Shown here: positions 24,289 through 37,026 of the stretch, piece after piece
Position numbering within the stretch: the stretch's first letter is position 1
Layout of the letters: every line of letters starts with the position of its first letter
Assembly (NCBI GenBank): GCA_029204225.1
Contig: CM055102.1
Location: 27,630,922-27,694,921 of the forward strand
Reading direction: 5' to 3'
From: Diphasiastrum complanatum
Lineage: Eukaryota; Streptophyta; Lycopodiopsida; Lycopodiales; Lycopodiaceae
DNA length: 64,000 nucleotides
Notes under the pieces: generated by a model
What the model was told of the DNA's origin: nothing
The model's database searches: none
What the model saw: the letters and a program-made list of their open reading frames with translations, nothing else
Position numbers and translations under genes: made by a program

Positions 24289-25979
24289 TTGAACACCGGA
24301 AATTTACTTTTTGAAAACCAATATGAAGTGTCCAAAAATCGAACCGATTGTATACCTGGTAGGGTGCGAGATCGCCATATTGCAACGAGAAATTGGCACT
24401 TATTGCATGTTTTTGACTCGACAAAGCTATACACATATTGGAAAAAAAAATCAAGATCACATTCAGAGCAATCGTTGTGCCTTATTATTGATGGCATGGA
24501 TCAAAATACAACAACATTGCCCCATTTCAAAAAGACTCCTCCAAGATTGGAGGGTAACCGTTTTTTGAAAACGCATGTTTGTGGAGTGCTAGTTCACGGA
24601 TTCAAATTGCTCTGTGATGTGTGGATAGACACCTTGCATCTGCATGACAACAATCAGGTGGTCACATCCATTATGCGAGCAATACGAAAGGTGAAACTTG
24701 CACGCATCAATCTCTCTCCCATCTTACGTATTCAAGCTGACAACTGTTGGAGGGAAAATAAAAATAGGTTCATCTTTGGTCTTTGTTCTTGTGGCACATA
24801 ACATATTTTAGACTGTTGAAATGGGGTTTTTGATGGTTGGACACACGCATGAAGACATCGATCAAGTTTTTAGTGTAATCTCTAGGGCATTGAAATGTAA
24901 TTATGTTCTTACTATGCCTGATATGTTAGGACGAATTGGCTAGAAGATATGTGGTGGTCGTACTGAAAGTACTGAAGTAGAGTTGTTAGAACGACTAGTG
25001 GATTGGAAAGGATTCATAGAGCCATTTATTGTTCGTGGAAATGATGGTCTAGAAGGACACACCAACCATGCAGTGGAAGTATTATTGCACTGATGGAGAC
25101 GATACATGGAGTGAACCTTTCAGATTGTTGCACTTTTTGCCTTCAAAAGAGGAAGCGATCTTTTTGGCACCCACAAATGAACTGGACAATGATGAGATTA
25201 AAGGATCGATATCCTTTCATAAATACGGACAATATATGTGCGAGAAGTATCCAGAATACAAAGATCAAAATTTCTCATCTATGGATGAAACCACAAAACT
25301 TCTTGAGTACCTCACAAAACGAAAGAATTTGCCACTATCAACATACAACCAAACAACTTTTTGGCCACAATCTTTGACAATTGTTTTTCAACCTTCAAGA
25401 TGCATGACTTCTAATGTGAACACTGAAGTCGAAATGGATACAATAGAACTCTTACCTCCTCGTTATTGCGGACAGAAAGGAGATACACCATTATCGGAAT
25501 TCATACCCAGTAGAGAGGTTGCAATGAACAAATTTGTTGCAATACGACCTCCAGATGAAGTTGTTGCTACGGGGGCCTCATTTTGGATGACAAAGGTTGT
25601 CGGAGTAGGGACCGATGCTGATGGTATGGTCACTTCACTCAAAGCATTATGGTATGAACCTAAATCCACTCGGAGACATGGAAACAATCCAATTGACAAC
25701 AAAGAATTATACGAAGACTGTCTTTCAAAAGACTGGGTTCCAAACAATGACGGTGTAGAAGATGTAGATATTGATGCTGTGATTTATGCACGGAAAACCA
25801 AGGCAAAAAAGATGGTAAAGAAACATGGATATGATGTCGAAAGATCAATATCTATTCCAGAAATCTCTCGAGCACACATCAAGGAGTATTTGTACAAATT
25901 GGTTGATGCATGTGCAGCTGATGTTGATGAGTACCAGGTTGAAGTTGTAAATTTTTTGACAGTTGCAATTCTAGCCTGA
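24289..25979 (+). pseudogene. Broken gene with DUF7869-like GHTHEDIDQ domain
   Basis: First part (24289-24801): LCLIIDGMDQNTTTLPHF, then VCGVLVHGFKLLCDVWIDT and ILRIQADNCWRENKNRF. A frameshift near 24785 leads to VEMGFLMVGHTHEDIDQVFS at 24815-24875. After another shift, the last 303 codons (25068-25979) run open: WKYYCTDGDDTWSEPFRLLH, then an acidic C-terminal half with EFIPSREVAMNKFVAIRPPD. The order IDGxDQ, DNxxxxNKNR, GHTHxDIDQ is the pattern of DUF7869-type proteins, which I believe are transposon-derived nuclease-like proteins; the catalytic role is inference. In-frame stops near 24810 and 24942 and two shifts make it non-functional unless introns explain them. Confidence 0.6.
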
Positions 25980-26801
25980 CAATTTTGTAAAAATCCGGTT
26001 TTTTGTATGCTAGGATGTGGGCATGTCACCCCAAGTTAATTCTATTCCATGGCATTTGTATTGTAAGACCATGAGGAAGCTGTAATGTGGAAAGTTTAAC
26101 GACTTTTAGAGATTCTAAAGGATCCAAATAGTTGTTTTGGATTTGCAACCTTTAGAATAGAATAATTTAGTCTAAAAGGTTAAACTTGTGCATATTCTAC
26201 TCTTTGGTCTTGGAAAATGCACAATGTGCAATATGATCGTACAATTTGGTTCAAGCTCTAAAATTGCACCAAAGAGGTGCACATTTTGTAATAGTCATTC
26301 AACAATTAGAAAGCAATCCTCGCCCATGTACATATGCACATACTTTTCAATAAAAAAAATATTTTACAATTTCGGTTATTGAATCCATGTGTCTTGATTG
26401 CAATTTTGTGTTTCTTTTTGTGTTTTCTAACTATGCAAATTTAAAATGATCATGATGCTCTTACGGAATGATGTTTATTCTAATAGTGCATAGTCTAGTA
26501 GCTGAATTTGGATGCTAGACTTATAAGAATTCGGATGATGTTGCAACATATTGATTGTTACAATAACATCTCAAATTAGTTTCTTTCTCTCATTTCATGA
26601 ACCTTAGAGTCTACGCAACTTATTTGAAGATTCCAATATTATATGTCTCTTGAGATGTCATAATTGTAGGTAGTGAATGTAATTTTTATAAGCGATACAC
26701 TAAATTTATATATAAGAATATAAAATTAGAATTGAAATATTGAAATGAGTGTATTTAAATATGTGATCAATGTGGAACCAAATTTCATTTCCATGTCACT
26801 G

Positions 26802-26810
<9 letters not shown>
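25980..26810. other. AT-rich region, no gene seen
   Basis: Follows the broken DUF7869-like gene. No exon, RNA gene or element end recognised. Confidence 0.4.
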
Positions 26811-26887
<77 letters not shown>

Positions 26888-26897
26888 GGGGGGGGGG
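26811..26897. repeat. (GA)n tract running into G run
   Basis: GA from 26811 to about 26884, then an 11-base G run (26887-26897). It interrupts a copia RT frame that starts on the minus strand just to the right. Confidence 0.93.
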
Positions 26898-28447
26898 CAA
26901 AATCCTAAAAAAAGTCCAACTGTTTTGCCAAAGTCCAAAATTAATTGGTACTGTGTTATCTATGCGTTTAGTTTGCAAGAATCCTTTATTTGCTACAAGC
27001 CTTGCTTTGTACTTATTAATGGATCCATCTTTATTGTACTTCAATCTAAATATCCACTTACAAGAAAGTGGCGTCTTCCCATGTGGAATATTTACAAGCT
27101 CCCAAGTTTGATTCTCCATTAGTGCATCAAACTCACCTTTCATAGCATCTTTCCAAGATTGTGACTATATAGCATCTTCAAAACAAGATGGTTCTTCAAG
27201 CATAGTAGTCAAGAAAGTGTAGGAAGTAATAGGATGAGAATCTTCCCTTTGCTTTTCCTTCTCTATATAGGTGAGCCTTGATGCTCGAACATGTGCCTTG
27301 TAGATCTTCTTGGCACTTTTGGATCTTGAGTTAGATTCTCAAGGTCTTCTTCTTCTTGAAGCTCCTCCTCGACCTTTGCAAGGTCTTTGACAACATGAGA
27401 GTTAAATGCAATCTCCTTCACTTTGGTATACTGAGATTCATCAAAGAGAACATCTCTACTTACTTTAACTTTCTTAGAGATAGGATCTTAAATCCTATAT
27501 CCCTTGCTACATTCACTATAGCCAACAAAAATGCTTTTAAAAGAAGTGGCGTCTTCCTTTTTCCTTACTTATAAATGAATGTGAACATAACAAGTACATC
27601 CAAAAACTTTCAAATGTTTTAGATTTGGATTTTTGCCATACAAAGCTTCAAAGAGTGTGATTCCACCAATAAAACTATTAGGAAGCCTATCACACAAATA
27701 ATTGGCAGAAGTAATTGCTATTTCCCATAATGAAATAGGAAGAGAACCTTCCAAGATTGTGACTTTATAGCATCTTCAAAACAAAATTGTTCTTCAAGCA
27801 TAGTAGTCAAGAAAGTGTAGGAAGTAATAGGATGAGAATCGTCCCTTTGCTTGCCCTTCTCTATATAGGTGAGCCTTGATGGCTCGGGGACTTGTGCATT
27901 GTAGATCTTCTTGGCACTCTTGGATCTTGAGATAGATTCTCAAGGTCTTCTTCTTCTTGAGGCTCCTCCTCGACCTTTGCAAGATCTTCGACAACATGAG
28001 AGTTAAATGAAATCTCCTTCACTTTGGCATTATGAGATTCATCAAATCGGAACATCTCTTCTTACTTTAACTTTCTTAGAAATAGGATCTTAAATCCTAT
28101 ATCCCTTGCTACATTCACTATAGCCAACAAAAATGCCTTTAAAAAAAGTGGCATCTTCCTTTTTCCTTACTTATAAATAAATGTGACATGACAAGTACAT
28201 CCAAAAACTTTCAAATCTTTTAGATTTGGCTTTTTGCCATACAAAGCTTCAAAGGTGTTATTCCATCAATGGCACTATTAGGAAGCCTATCACACAAATA
28301 ATTGGCACAAGTAGTGGCTTCTCCCCAAAATGAAATAGGAAGAGAGGCATCTAATCTTAATGCTTTAGCACATTCATATAATGATCTGTTTTTCCTCTTG
28401 GCCACCCCATTTTGTTGGGGGGTGTAAGTACATGTGTCAGACTCCAA
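26898..28447 (-). mobile_element. Ty1/copia fragment: integrase part, linker, start of RT
   Basis: On the minus strand from 28447: integrase end (YTPQQNGVAKRKNRSLYECA, ASLPISFWGEATTCANYL, DRLPNSAIDGITP), the acidic Glu-rich linker (VEEEPQEEEDLENL), then a second integrase end at 27754-27569 (NPNLKHLKVFGCTCYVHIHL), another linker copy, and finally the RT start at 27143-26898 (EFDALMENQTWELVNIP, CKWIFRLKYNKDGSINKYKA). The RT then breaks at the GA tract. The rest of RT, RNase H, gag and LTRs are missing. Order is copia-type, integrase before RT. Confidence 0.75.
27153..28346. repeat. 0.6-kb tandem duplication inside copia pol
   Basis: Two copies with period about 598-600: the word ccaagattgtgact starts at 27153 and 27751, and tgaaataggaagaga at 27731 and 28331. 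The copies differ by scattered substitutions and small indels, so the duplication is not recent. It repeats the integrase end and linker. Confidence 0.8.
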
Positions 28448-28699
28448 ATCAGAAACTTCACTTAAAACCTAGCTTATCCCGTGCGCAACAATCAGCAATC
28501 TCGATCCCTGTCGATTGTCATGCATGCACAAACATCAGAAACATGGTGGAGCTAGCTGCCTTGTCTCCTCCCAACCTTTGCTGCATGGATTATGATGAGG
28601 AATGCCTCTCTCTAGGCTCACTTATGCACAATCCTCAAGCACCGCTTAACCTTGACCTTTCCTAACGTCGACACATCGCCAATTTCATGCCCAGTCGAC

Positions 28700-28890
28700 A
28701 CTCGCAGTATTCTGACACATAGGCAAGTGAGTAGGTTGACATGTGTCACTCATACATTGGACCAAGTGTCTCAGTGAGCATGTGACACATGTCATGTTTG
28801 ACCGGTCAACCTGGACATGTGTCACTCATTCACTGGACCAAGTGTCCCAATGAGCGTATGACACATCCCTCGTTGACTAGTCAACTCCTA
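28700..28890 (-). repeat. Tandem repeat, inverted copy of 2041-2220
   Basis: ggaccaagtgtc occurs twice, about 76 bases apart, with acatgtgtcactcat before each and gagc(a/g)t(a/g)tgacacat after. Likely part of the 3' LTR of the gypsy element whose pol lies at 29514-31160. Confidence 0.5.
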
Positions 28891-29513
28891 CTTTTTAGGA
28901 GGTCAGTCTAGCCACTCCTAATAAATGACCCAGTACCCCATGCCAAAGCTAAGCACGACTATTTGAGGTCCGATGCCAACTTCCGATGCCAACTAATTAC
29001 AATTTATTTACAATTTACTTACAAAGGTCACCACAGGCCGGTGAGTTAGCCATTTCAGTAATTGCAATAATTACAAAACGTACATGTGTCTATGAAAACT
29101 GTAAATAACCGGGACAGGGAGTAAAAGCTCTAACATCCCTTCCCACTCCAAAAAGACATCGTCCGTAATGACCAAACTAGGGTATTGTGCACGCAAACTA
29201 TGCGCAGTCTACCAAATCTGCAAGAGGTCTTCCATGCCAAGCAACTAAATATATCACAGATCAAGCGATTACACAGACGTTTCTCCCGCCTATCCAATAT
29301 CCTTGTTGGCTCATGGATCTCCTCTACATGCTCCTAAATAGAGTCACAACCGACTCACCTCCATATACCAGAGTTGTCGACAACAACTGGCCTAATCAAG
29401 CCTCCTAAGATAACTAGCATCCCATACTACTGGCGATCACACTCAACTCTCACTAGCACCACGATTGCTTGTCTTAAATTTTTTCAACTAACTCAAGCAT
29501 CTTACTCATAAAG

Positions 29514-31160
29514 TTAGAAATCAGTTGTACTAGGCGCTTCGAGGAATTCCCACCATAACAAGACTAGTAGGCCTAAAACCATATTGGGCCACCAAAAGTT
29601 ACATAGGATCATCTCATAGGTCCAATCCACACCCGGATGACTAGCACCAGTACTATCATAACATAAATGCAAAATTTCCCTACACATCCCTTTACTAACT
29701 GCAATGGGGATTTTGCTATTTCTTTTAACTATACCATCTGCCATGGTATACTTCAAGCAAGTGTGAGCAAAGAGATCAGAGCTCTCCTTCTGAGACTCTA
29801 CTTGGCCAAAATTTATCTTTCTCACAACCTCCTTACAATAAACAATGAGGATTCTCTTGCTGAATTTATCTGATCTCAATAATTAGGTCATTCTCTATGA
29901 CCACAAAAGACATCTGATACAATATACAAGATAATGCATCAGGCACATGATTTTCGATACCTTTCATGTACCAAATTTCCATGTGAAATTCATGCATCAA
30001 TTCAGCCCACCTGGCTAATTGCAAAAATACATAAAAATGTCATGTTCGGCGTATACAAACTCGTATCACACAAATACCGCCTCCATACTTTCAAAGCATG
30101 GGCAATGGCATAGAGCTCTTCTGAACATGGTTGAGCTTCTCGCTCCCAAAGGCCACTAGCCTACCCTCTTGCATTAGAATTGTCCCAACGCGACATCACT
30201 CGCATTTGTTATTATGACAAATGGTTTATGAGGGTCTACTATCTTTAATGTGACAAAGTCAGCCACATCTTATTTCAAAGCGTTGAAAATTCACAGTTGG
30301 AACTTCCATCCGCTTATTATTCTATAGCATATTGGTCAAAGGTGCAACCATGTGTGAACAACACTTCACACCTTGCAACAAAACCCAAACAATCCAAGAG
30401 AGCCTCTCAATACCGTCAAGTCTGTAGGTACAGGCCACAGATCATTTGCAAACAAGATTTTATCCCTCAGGGTTGACAAACAGTTCTAAGGTGAGTTACA
30501 TGCAACACGTCACCACAACTGTAAACCAAAACGTCATCCATAAACAGTCTGAGTACATCGTTCATCAACATCATACATGTTGTTGGGGCATTAGTCAATC
30601 AAAAGGCATAACATAAAGTCAAAGTGACCGATACAAGTTCTGAAGGCAGTCTTATGCACCTGCACTTCATGAACTCAGAGTTAATGATTTTCATTTTTCA
30701 AACAACTTTGCTATAATAACAGCACCGTATAATACCAGATCATCAATATGCGGAATAGGATATCAATGCTTGACAAACTCCTTGAACATTGGGCGTCCCA
30801 TACCATCCTTTGTCCCTGGGGAGTTCAAGTATCGATAAGCCCACACACATGTGCCATGACCCGTCTATTGGTCTAGGTTCCTAAGAAAGTCAACTTGTTC
30901 TTGCCATATGTTACTTTTGGAACCAGCAGTAAACATATCAAACAATAACAAAAACATGTATACTTACCCCACATACTAATCTGCCATGATCAAAGGTCTT
31001 GGAGGCACATCGGGCTCACCTAAAAGTGAATGAATTCTACCATCGCACTGGAACTCGCACACATGAGTACCCCAAGCGATGTAGAGTTTTCGTACTATGT
31101 GCCAACATATCCCAAGTACCATATCCAAACATGCCAAACACATTATCTTTATATCCAACT
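29514..31160 (-). pseudogene. Decayed gypsy pol: protease end, RT, RNase H, integrase zinc finger
   Basis: Reading the minus strand from the top: post-protease segment near 31150-30980 (LACLDMVLGICWHIV, WGTHVCEFQCDGRIHSLLGE), RT near 30660-30530 (KTAFRTCIGHFDF, TTCMMLMNDVLRLFMDDVLV, with MDD as the YxDD box), RNase H near 30120-30050 (ELYAIAHALKVWRRYL), and the integrase zinc-finger region at 29730-29560 (REILHLCYDSTGASHPGVDW then NFWWPNM). Stops and shifts throughout. It probably belongs to the same family as the gag remnant at 2270-3330, because the nearby tandem repeats match. Confidence 0.65.
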
Positions 31161-32345
31161 TTTTAACCTAACTTTGAATGGTTAATGGCATATCCACAAC
31201 CCTAAAACCCAACTGTACCCTTTCCATCAGCCCTCATGACTGCGTACTAGTACAGGGATGATTGCATGCTCACAATCAACCTTTCAATCAAAGTCAAGTA
31301 CGTTTTGAGAGGACCTAGTGTCAAGCAGAACACACATTCATACCACACAACTATCCAATCATAACAATCAAGAAGTACCTAGAAATTGATACATGTGTTG
31401 CATCGTTTTAAACAATTGTGGAAAAAGAAATAACATCAACCTTACCTGATCATCACACTCTCACAAGGTGAAGAATACTTCCCTGGAGTTCATCCTACTC
31501 CAACTCTTCAAATAGCCATAGGTGCTCGTGCCTGCTTCACTAGAAAATTGCATGAAGTCCACAATGGATTTTGTGGACATTCCTTCCACATGCATCCTAC
31601 CAAGTAACCAAAGCAAAACTTTCTCATTTGGAACACTCTTGGTCATGCAGCAATAGCAACAAAGATCGTTGGACCCTTCTGAACATCGGATTGATGGTCT
31701 AGATCTATGTGCAATCACATAAACCTTAGGAGATCATTCACATTGTTCCAGATGTCCTCACACATGTGAAAAGTACACAAGAACAATGTTCCAATTGTGT
31801 TGCACCAACATTTGAATAACAAAAAAAGAGAATTAACATTTGTAACAAGTTTTGTTATAGGTGTCATATCTTGATAAGTACTTAGTTGAGATATTTAGAA
31901 GTAAAAGAAGCTGATGAGAGTAACAAGATGAAAACCAGATGGAGTGACTTTATAAAAAAGCTTTCATTGGGCACTTCAAAGGATGAGATCTTAGTTGTTT
32001 TTGTGTGCTTAGTTACAACTAGTGGAATAAAAGAGGAAGAGCTACTTGCTATTTCAATATTCGAAAATTTATAATTCGAAATTTATGTAGAACATAAGGA
32101 AAAGAGAAATCCAAACATGCAATTTAAAAAGTAGAGCTAAATTTGAAAAAACCAACTAAAAGCATATTCAACACCAAGTTCAAAATTAAAAAAATATTTG
32201 GTATTCGGACAGAGGTTATGCCTTCACGGTTTAAAGAAATGGGGCTTTAGATAAGGCTAGGGCTAATGCTAGCTTAGGCCGAAGTCATGGTCCTGGTCGT
32301 GGTCTTGGTGATGTATCAAATTCGGCTTTGGGTCGCGGTGGGGAT
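31161..32345. other. No clear gene; G run at 32346-32364
   Basis: A minus-strand frame at 31718-31461 may be the gag side of the decayed gypsy element but has no firm motif. A short plus-strand frame at 31886-32074 (WSDFIKKLSLGTSKDEI) is unrecognised. A 19-base G run closes the stretch. Confidence 0.35.
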
Positions 32346-32398
32346 GGGGGGGGGGGGGGGGGGGTGCATGGTTTTTTTTGGGCATGGCTTAGAACTTT

Positions 32399-32726
32399 TG
32401 CTATACTGACCATAGCAAATTGATGCGCACTACTTATTAGCAAGAGCGTTTGTTATGCTCAACATAGCAAAGGCGCGTATAATTTGTCTCTATGCTATGC
32501 TGAGCATTGCAGACTTTTTGTGTTTTGTAAACAATGTTATGCTCAACATAGCAAAGGCACATAGAGTTTGTCTCTATGTTATGCTCAGCATACCACACCA
32601 TTTGTGTTTTGTAAGCATTGTTATGCTTAGAATAGCAAAGACTTTGTTTGTATGTTATGTTGAGCATAGCAAACCATTTGTGTTTGTAAGCAGTGCTATG
32701 CTCTGTAAATAGTTAGTTCGTCACAT
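32399..32726 (+). mobile_element. LTR-like array of palindromic repeats
   Basis: About eight near-palindromes of the type TGCTATGCTnAGCATAGCA, at roughly 32399, 32455, 32491, 32537, 32578, 32622, 32657 and 32694, two per 80-87-base unit (aaaggc...tttgtctctatg and ccatttgtgttttgtaag alternate between them). It ends directly at a primer binding site at 32727, so it is most likely the 3' part of a plus-strand LTR. The internal region is cut off by a LINE at 32825. Confidence 0.6.
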
Positions 32727-32740
32727 TGGTATCAGAGCAA
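32727..32740 (+). other. Retrotransposon primer binding site
   Basis: TGGTATCAGAGCAA, the plant initiator-Met primer site, preceded by tcacat and the palindromic array. Marks the 5' LTR end of a plus-strand retrotransposon. Confidence 0.75.
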
Positions 32741-32824
32741 CAGGCATCTTGCATGTGGGAAAAAGCAGATCAATTTGCAACCAACAAGAAGCAAATTAAT
32801 TTGCAGCCAATACAAAGCGATCAA

Positions 32825-35800
32825 TTTTTTTTTTTTGACAGTAAGCAGCAGTTCAGATTTTATTTATAAGAATGGTAAAGTAATTTACAACTGACGAACT
32901 CTAAGTCTGTCCACTACTTTCAGGAACCATGATCTCTTAGTCTCTAGACTTTTGACCTTAGGACTATCCTTTGACAACTTCTTCTTTAGAAGAGTTTTCC
33001 TACAAGACTCAAAGTATCTATTACTCATGTCCCAAAGACCACTAAGTAAAGAGACACGATGTATAGGACTACCAAGAATTTGCGAATTCCTCCATCTCCA
33101 GAGGGACCAGAGAATGGGAGCTCTTATGCAAAGCCAAATGTCCTTGTCTATACTAGTGTTCAAACCAAGAAACCAAAAAATACTATCAATAACATTAAAA
33201 CCTAAGTAATCAGAGATACTAAGAATAAAGGAAGTGAGTGGCTCATTTTTCTCACAGAGAAGGAAGGCGTGCTGAATGGAGTCCAGGTCTCTGCTACACC
33301 TGTCGCAATAGCCATCTGTGATGCCCCACTGAAGCCCTGTACTCCTTGTCCAAATAGCCCTGTGGGTAATCCTCCATGGGAGAATAGAAACTTTAGGGTC
33401 CAGGAACTTTGCCCATATTGCCCTGAAGATGCCCTCCCATTCCTTAGAATCCAAGGTGATTCCCCATTTGCCATTCAACTTCAACCTTACCTCTTGAGGA
33501 AACAACTTTGCTATTGGAGGCCTTTCCAAGAGGATGCAGCCCTTCTCTTCCCAAGTGAACCATTCCTTAGCCCACATACCTGTATTGTGCCCCTGCCTTA
33601 CTTTCGTAAGTCCTCCCAGGCTCCACCTCTCCCAAAGCATATCAATTTTCTCTCTCTTGAGGCCCCATTTCCTTTTATTTCTCCTCTTGCTTCTCCATTT
33701 CCCTTTCTTTAAGTCCCAAAGATCTGCCCACTTGTTGACTCCTTTTTTGCTGATTTTCCTTGCCACCTTTAATAAGTTTTCCTCCAGGGGAGGTCCCTCT
33801 CTCCAGGCCCAACAACTCATTCTAGGATCCCCCCTTTGTCCCACAACTCCTTTTCCACTGCTTTTAAGGCATAGATCCCTTTCTTCCACCCCAACCAGAG
33901 GCATCGGAAAAGTTCACTCCCTTTTCCTTTGAAGTTCCAATTGGTTAGAAGTAGATCTCTTAGCTCCCAATTTCTCCAGCCTGGAGCTCTCACAGGGGCC
34001 CAACAATTGCTGCCCCTTGGAGAAGGCAAGCCCAGGTCTCCTCCCTTCTCACAGCTGCTCTCACAAGCCACTTGGCAATACTCCTAGTAGCCAACTGTTT
34101 CAGATCCGAGAGACCCAAACCTCCAAAATGCTTAGGTAGAATACATGTACTCCAAGCCACCCCCACATACCCACCGCCATCAAACTTTGCCCCCCAAAGG
34201 AAACTTCTGTAGACCGCCTCAAACCTCCTCAAATCACACTCTGATGGCATCCAGCAAGAGAGGAAGTAGATTACCTTGGGCATAATTAAGTGCTTGAGCA
34301 CTAGCACTCTACCTGCCATGTTGGCTTGAAGCCCTTTCCACCTCTCCAAGGTAGGATTGACCCTCTCCAGCACCCAATTCCATCTAGCATGTAAGGAAAC
34401 TCCAAAACCCATGGGAATGCCAAGTAGTCTGAAAATAGTTCCTTCTTCAATCTTGACACAACCCTTTTCCTTGAGAAAGGTGGATTCCTCTCTTGTAGTC
34501 TTCCTGGAGGCCATCTTTGCATGGTTTATTTCTTCCCCCGAAGCCAGGCAGAAGGTGTCAAGAGTCTCGAGAAGCTCCCTCTCTGAGTGTCCATCATCTC
34601 TGACTACGAAGTTTACATCATCCACAAAAGCCTGGGAGCAAAGGGGTGGGCTGCCCTGAACCTGTAGTGGCTGAATTTTTCCTTCTCTCATCTTAGCCTT
34701 CACTAGGTATCCAAGAGCCTCCGAAGCAAGAATGAAAAGATAGGGACCTAGTGGGCACCCGTGTCTGATGGACCTCTCCAACTGAAGAGCCCCTGTCAAT
34801 TTTCCATTCAAGATCACCTTAGCTGTGGCATCCCTGAGTAGCATAGAGATGGAACCAATGAAACGAGGGCCAAAGCCTAGAGTCCTGAGCATATCCAAGA
34901 TGAAGCCCCACTCCATCCTATCATAGGCTTTATCCAGATCCACCTTCATGAAAATCATCTTGTCTACTTTCCTTTCAGCTGAAGCCATTCCCTCTCAAAG
35001 GCTATAGATAACCTCTTGTATGTGTCTTCCCAGGACGAAACCTTTTTGCTCCTCTCCCACCCATCCTGATAGCCTAGATTTCATTCTGTTTACAATTGTC
35101 TTTGCGAAGATTTTGTATTCCTTGGTTCATCATCCTTGGCAGACTACCTTTCTGTAAGGATTCTTCCCATACCTGGAGAAGAAGGGGGGCAATTTCTTTT
35201 TGAAAGAGAAGGTAAAATTCAGCACCTAGCCCATCCACTCCTGGTGCTTTCCCTCTCTTCTGCTCTTTGATTGCTTGCTGAATTTCTTGAAGGGAAAGGG
35301 GTTCTTCAAGTCTAGCCATGTCCTCCTGTGAGACCACTCTAGGCACCACCTCCAGGGTCTGCAGTCTTGCCTTTTCCTTCTGCTCATCCACTATCTCCTT
35401 TTTCCCCATGAGGCCCTGAAAGTAGCTCAAAATGATGTTTTCATTCTCTTCCTCATCCCTAGCATACTCCCCATTCTCTTTTTCCAGTAGGGGGATTTGG
35501 TCCATCTGTTGCTTTACTTTTAGTGTTTTGAAGACCTCCTTAGCAGGTCTATCCCCCTTGCCTACCCACCAATCTCGAAGGAATTTCTGTAGATGTTCTA
35601 GGCTCTCGTCCTCCAGGGCTTTAAGCTTGGATTTTTCAGCCACTACTTTAGCTCCCAAATCCTCATTGCCTTCCTTAACTTGACTGAAAAGTGTTGCTCC
35701 TGCAATTCTCCTTCTCAGAGAGATTTCCTTGTTGAGTTTGGCAAGGTAGCTCTAGGTAGCCTTGATTGCACCTATCCATCTTTTTGTGGCTGACCCTCTC

Positions 35801-35940
35801 ATGCTATAGGCCCTTTTTCCAAATGTCCTGGATGCTTTCTTTTGTGCCCTTCTTCTCCAGCAGTTTAGGATCAGTCCTAAACCAACCATAACTCCTAGGC
35901 CTTGCTTCTTGTGCAAGAGTGAAGCCTAAAATGGTAGAGC
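32825..35940 (-). mobile_element. 5'-truncated L1-type LINE
   Basis: A 12-base T run at 32825-32836 is the poly(A) tail on the minus strand. The coding part runs up to about 35940 and starts inside the end of the endonuclease domain (ILGFTLAQEARPRSYGWFRT), so the element is 5'-truncated. It is inserted just inside the retrotransposon whose primer site is at 32727. A clear target duplication was not found. Confidence 0.8.
32885..35940 (-). pseudogene. LINE ORF2 remnant: reverse transcriptase and zinc-binding domain
   Basis: Reading the minus strand: endonuclease-RT linker (35900-35074) with LLEKKGTKESIQDIW, AIKEQKRGKAPGVDGLGAEF; RT (34988-33990) with MKVDLDKAYDRMEWGFIL, RHGCPLGPYLFILASEALG and FVDDVNFVV, equivalent to the FADD catalytic box; then a third frame (33904-32885) with the RT-associated zinc-binding motif CDRCSRDLDSIQHAFLLC and a Trp-rich tail WSLWRWRN. 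At least two frame breaks (around 33950 and 35030) and a stop make it inactive. Domain order and motifs are those of plant L1-clade LINEs. Confidence 0.82.
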
Positions 35941-37026
35941 TTTGAGAACCCAAATAACAACAAAAATCAGAAAAATAGAGCCAATAACCCTTGTTGCAAT
36001 GCTAAAATGAAAGAAAAATAAATAAATAAATAGAGCATTTGAAAACACACACCCCCCCCAACCCAAAAAAAAAACTTAAAATGATGATAGATTACCAAAC
36101 TTTTTTAAGTATATATATAATAACTATAAAAAAAACTATATATGCTTATCAAAAAAACCAAGAGAGAATTCCAAATTTCTCCTCCCGCCTCCCATGTTTA
36201 TATGAGAAAGGCAAGATTGCCCATATCAAGGAAGAAAGATTGTTCATCTCTTTCACAAGGACAAATTTCTAGCTTGAAAGTGACCAACATTTGGCTTAGA
36301 AGGATCTTTTGATGCTTGGGAGCTTTGTTATTCTGTCATATTGGCATTGCCCATAAGTGAGCACATTAATACTCTAATAGTCAACCTTGCGATTTACAAT
36401 ATTCTTAGTTTCATATCACTAATTGCACAACAATGGTCAAAACAGAAAAAAAAATTAGTGCGTAGAGGTGGCAACAAAAGAGAAATATATAGCAATCAAA
36501 TAGAGTAAAAGGCATCTCTATAAGCTCAATGCATACTTTATGGACATTCTGAATGAGCACATTAGGATGCAATAAACATGTGCATGTTCAGCAAACCGGT
36601 CAGGCAATTAAAGTTCGTTAAGAAGAGCGATTTGGGTAGAGTACTCATGTAGCACTTTCAATGAGTAGATCTTTGGTTTTTTAAACATTTCGTATCAATC
36701 CACTTTAAACTGGTGAGACTTTAAAATGTGTCATATTGAGTATTGTGACATGTAAAACATGTCATGAATTATTATTATATTTGGTACAAGATTAAATAAA
36801 AGTATCATCCAAGTTCCGACAAACATCAACGAATATGCACATGTTACAGGCACTTTGAAACTATGCATCAAAATGCATGCATTTGATGATTGATTTATTT
36901 CCTTTTTGGTAATGCACCAACAATGATCTATAGGTGATAAATTTCTACATTTGAAGATTTTTTGATCAAATATTTTGTTGATTTATCTAGTCTATCTCAC
37001 TGACCAATCAATAATGGATTCTCTAG
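35941..37026. other. AT-rich region downstream of the SET-domain gene
   Basis: Contains an (aaat)n/(ta)n-rich stretch (36010-36140). No exon, RNA gene or element end recognised; presumably 3' flank of the gene ending at 37027. Confidence 0.4.

Noticed and set aside
32455-32712. Repetitive peptide frames (MLNIAKA type) on both strands
   Set aside because: Produced by the palindromic DNA repeat; frame and residues follow the DNA unit, with no sign of selection for protein.
33269-33932. Plus-strand frames rich in Pro and Phe
   Set aside because: Antisense of the LINE zinc-binding region.
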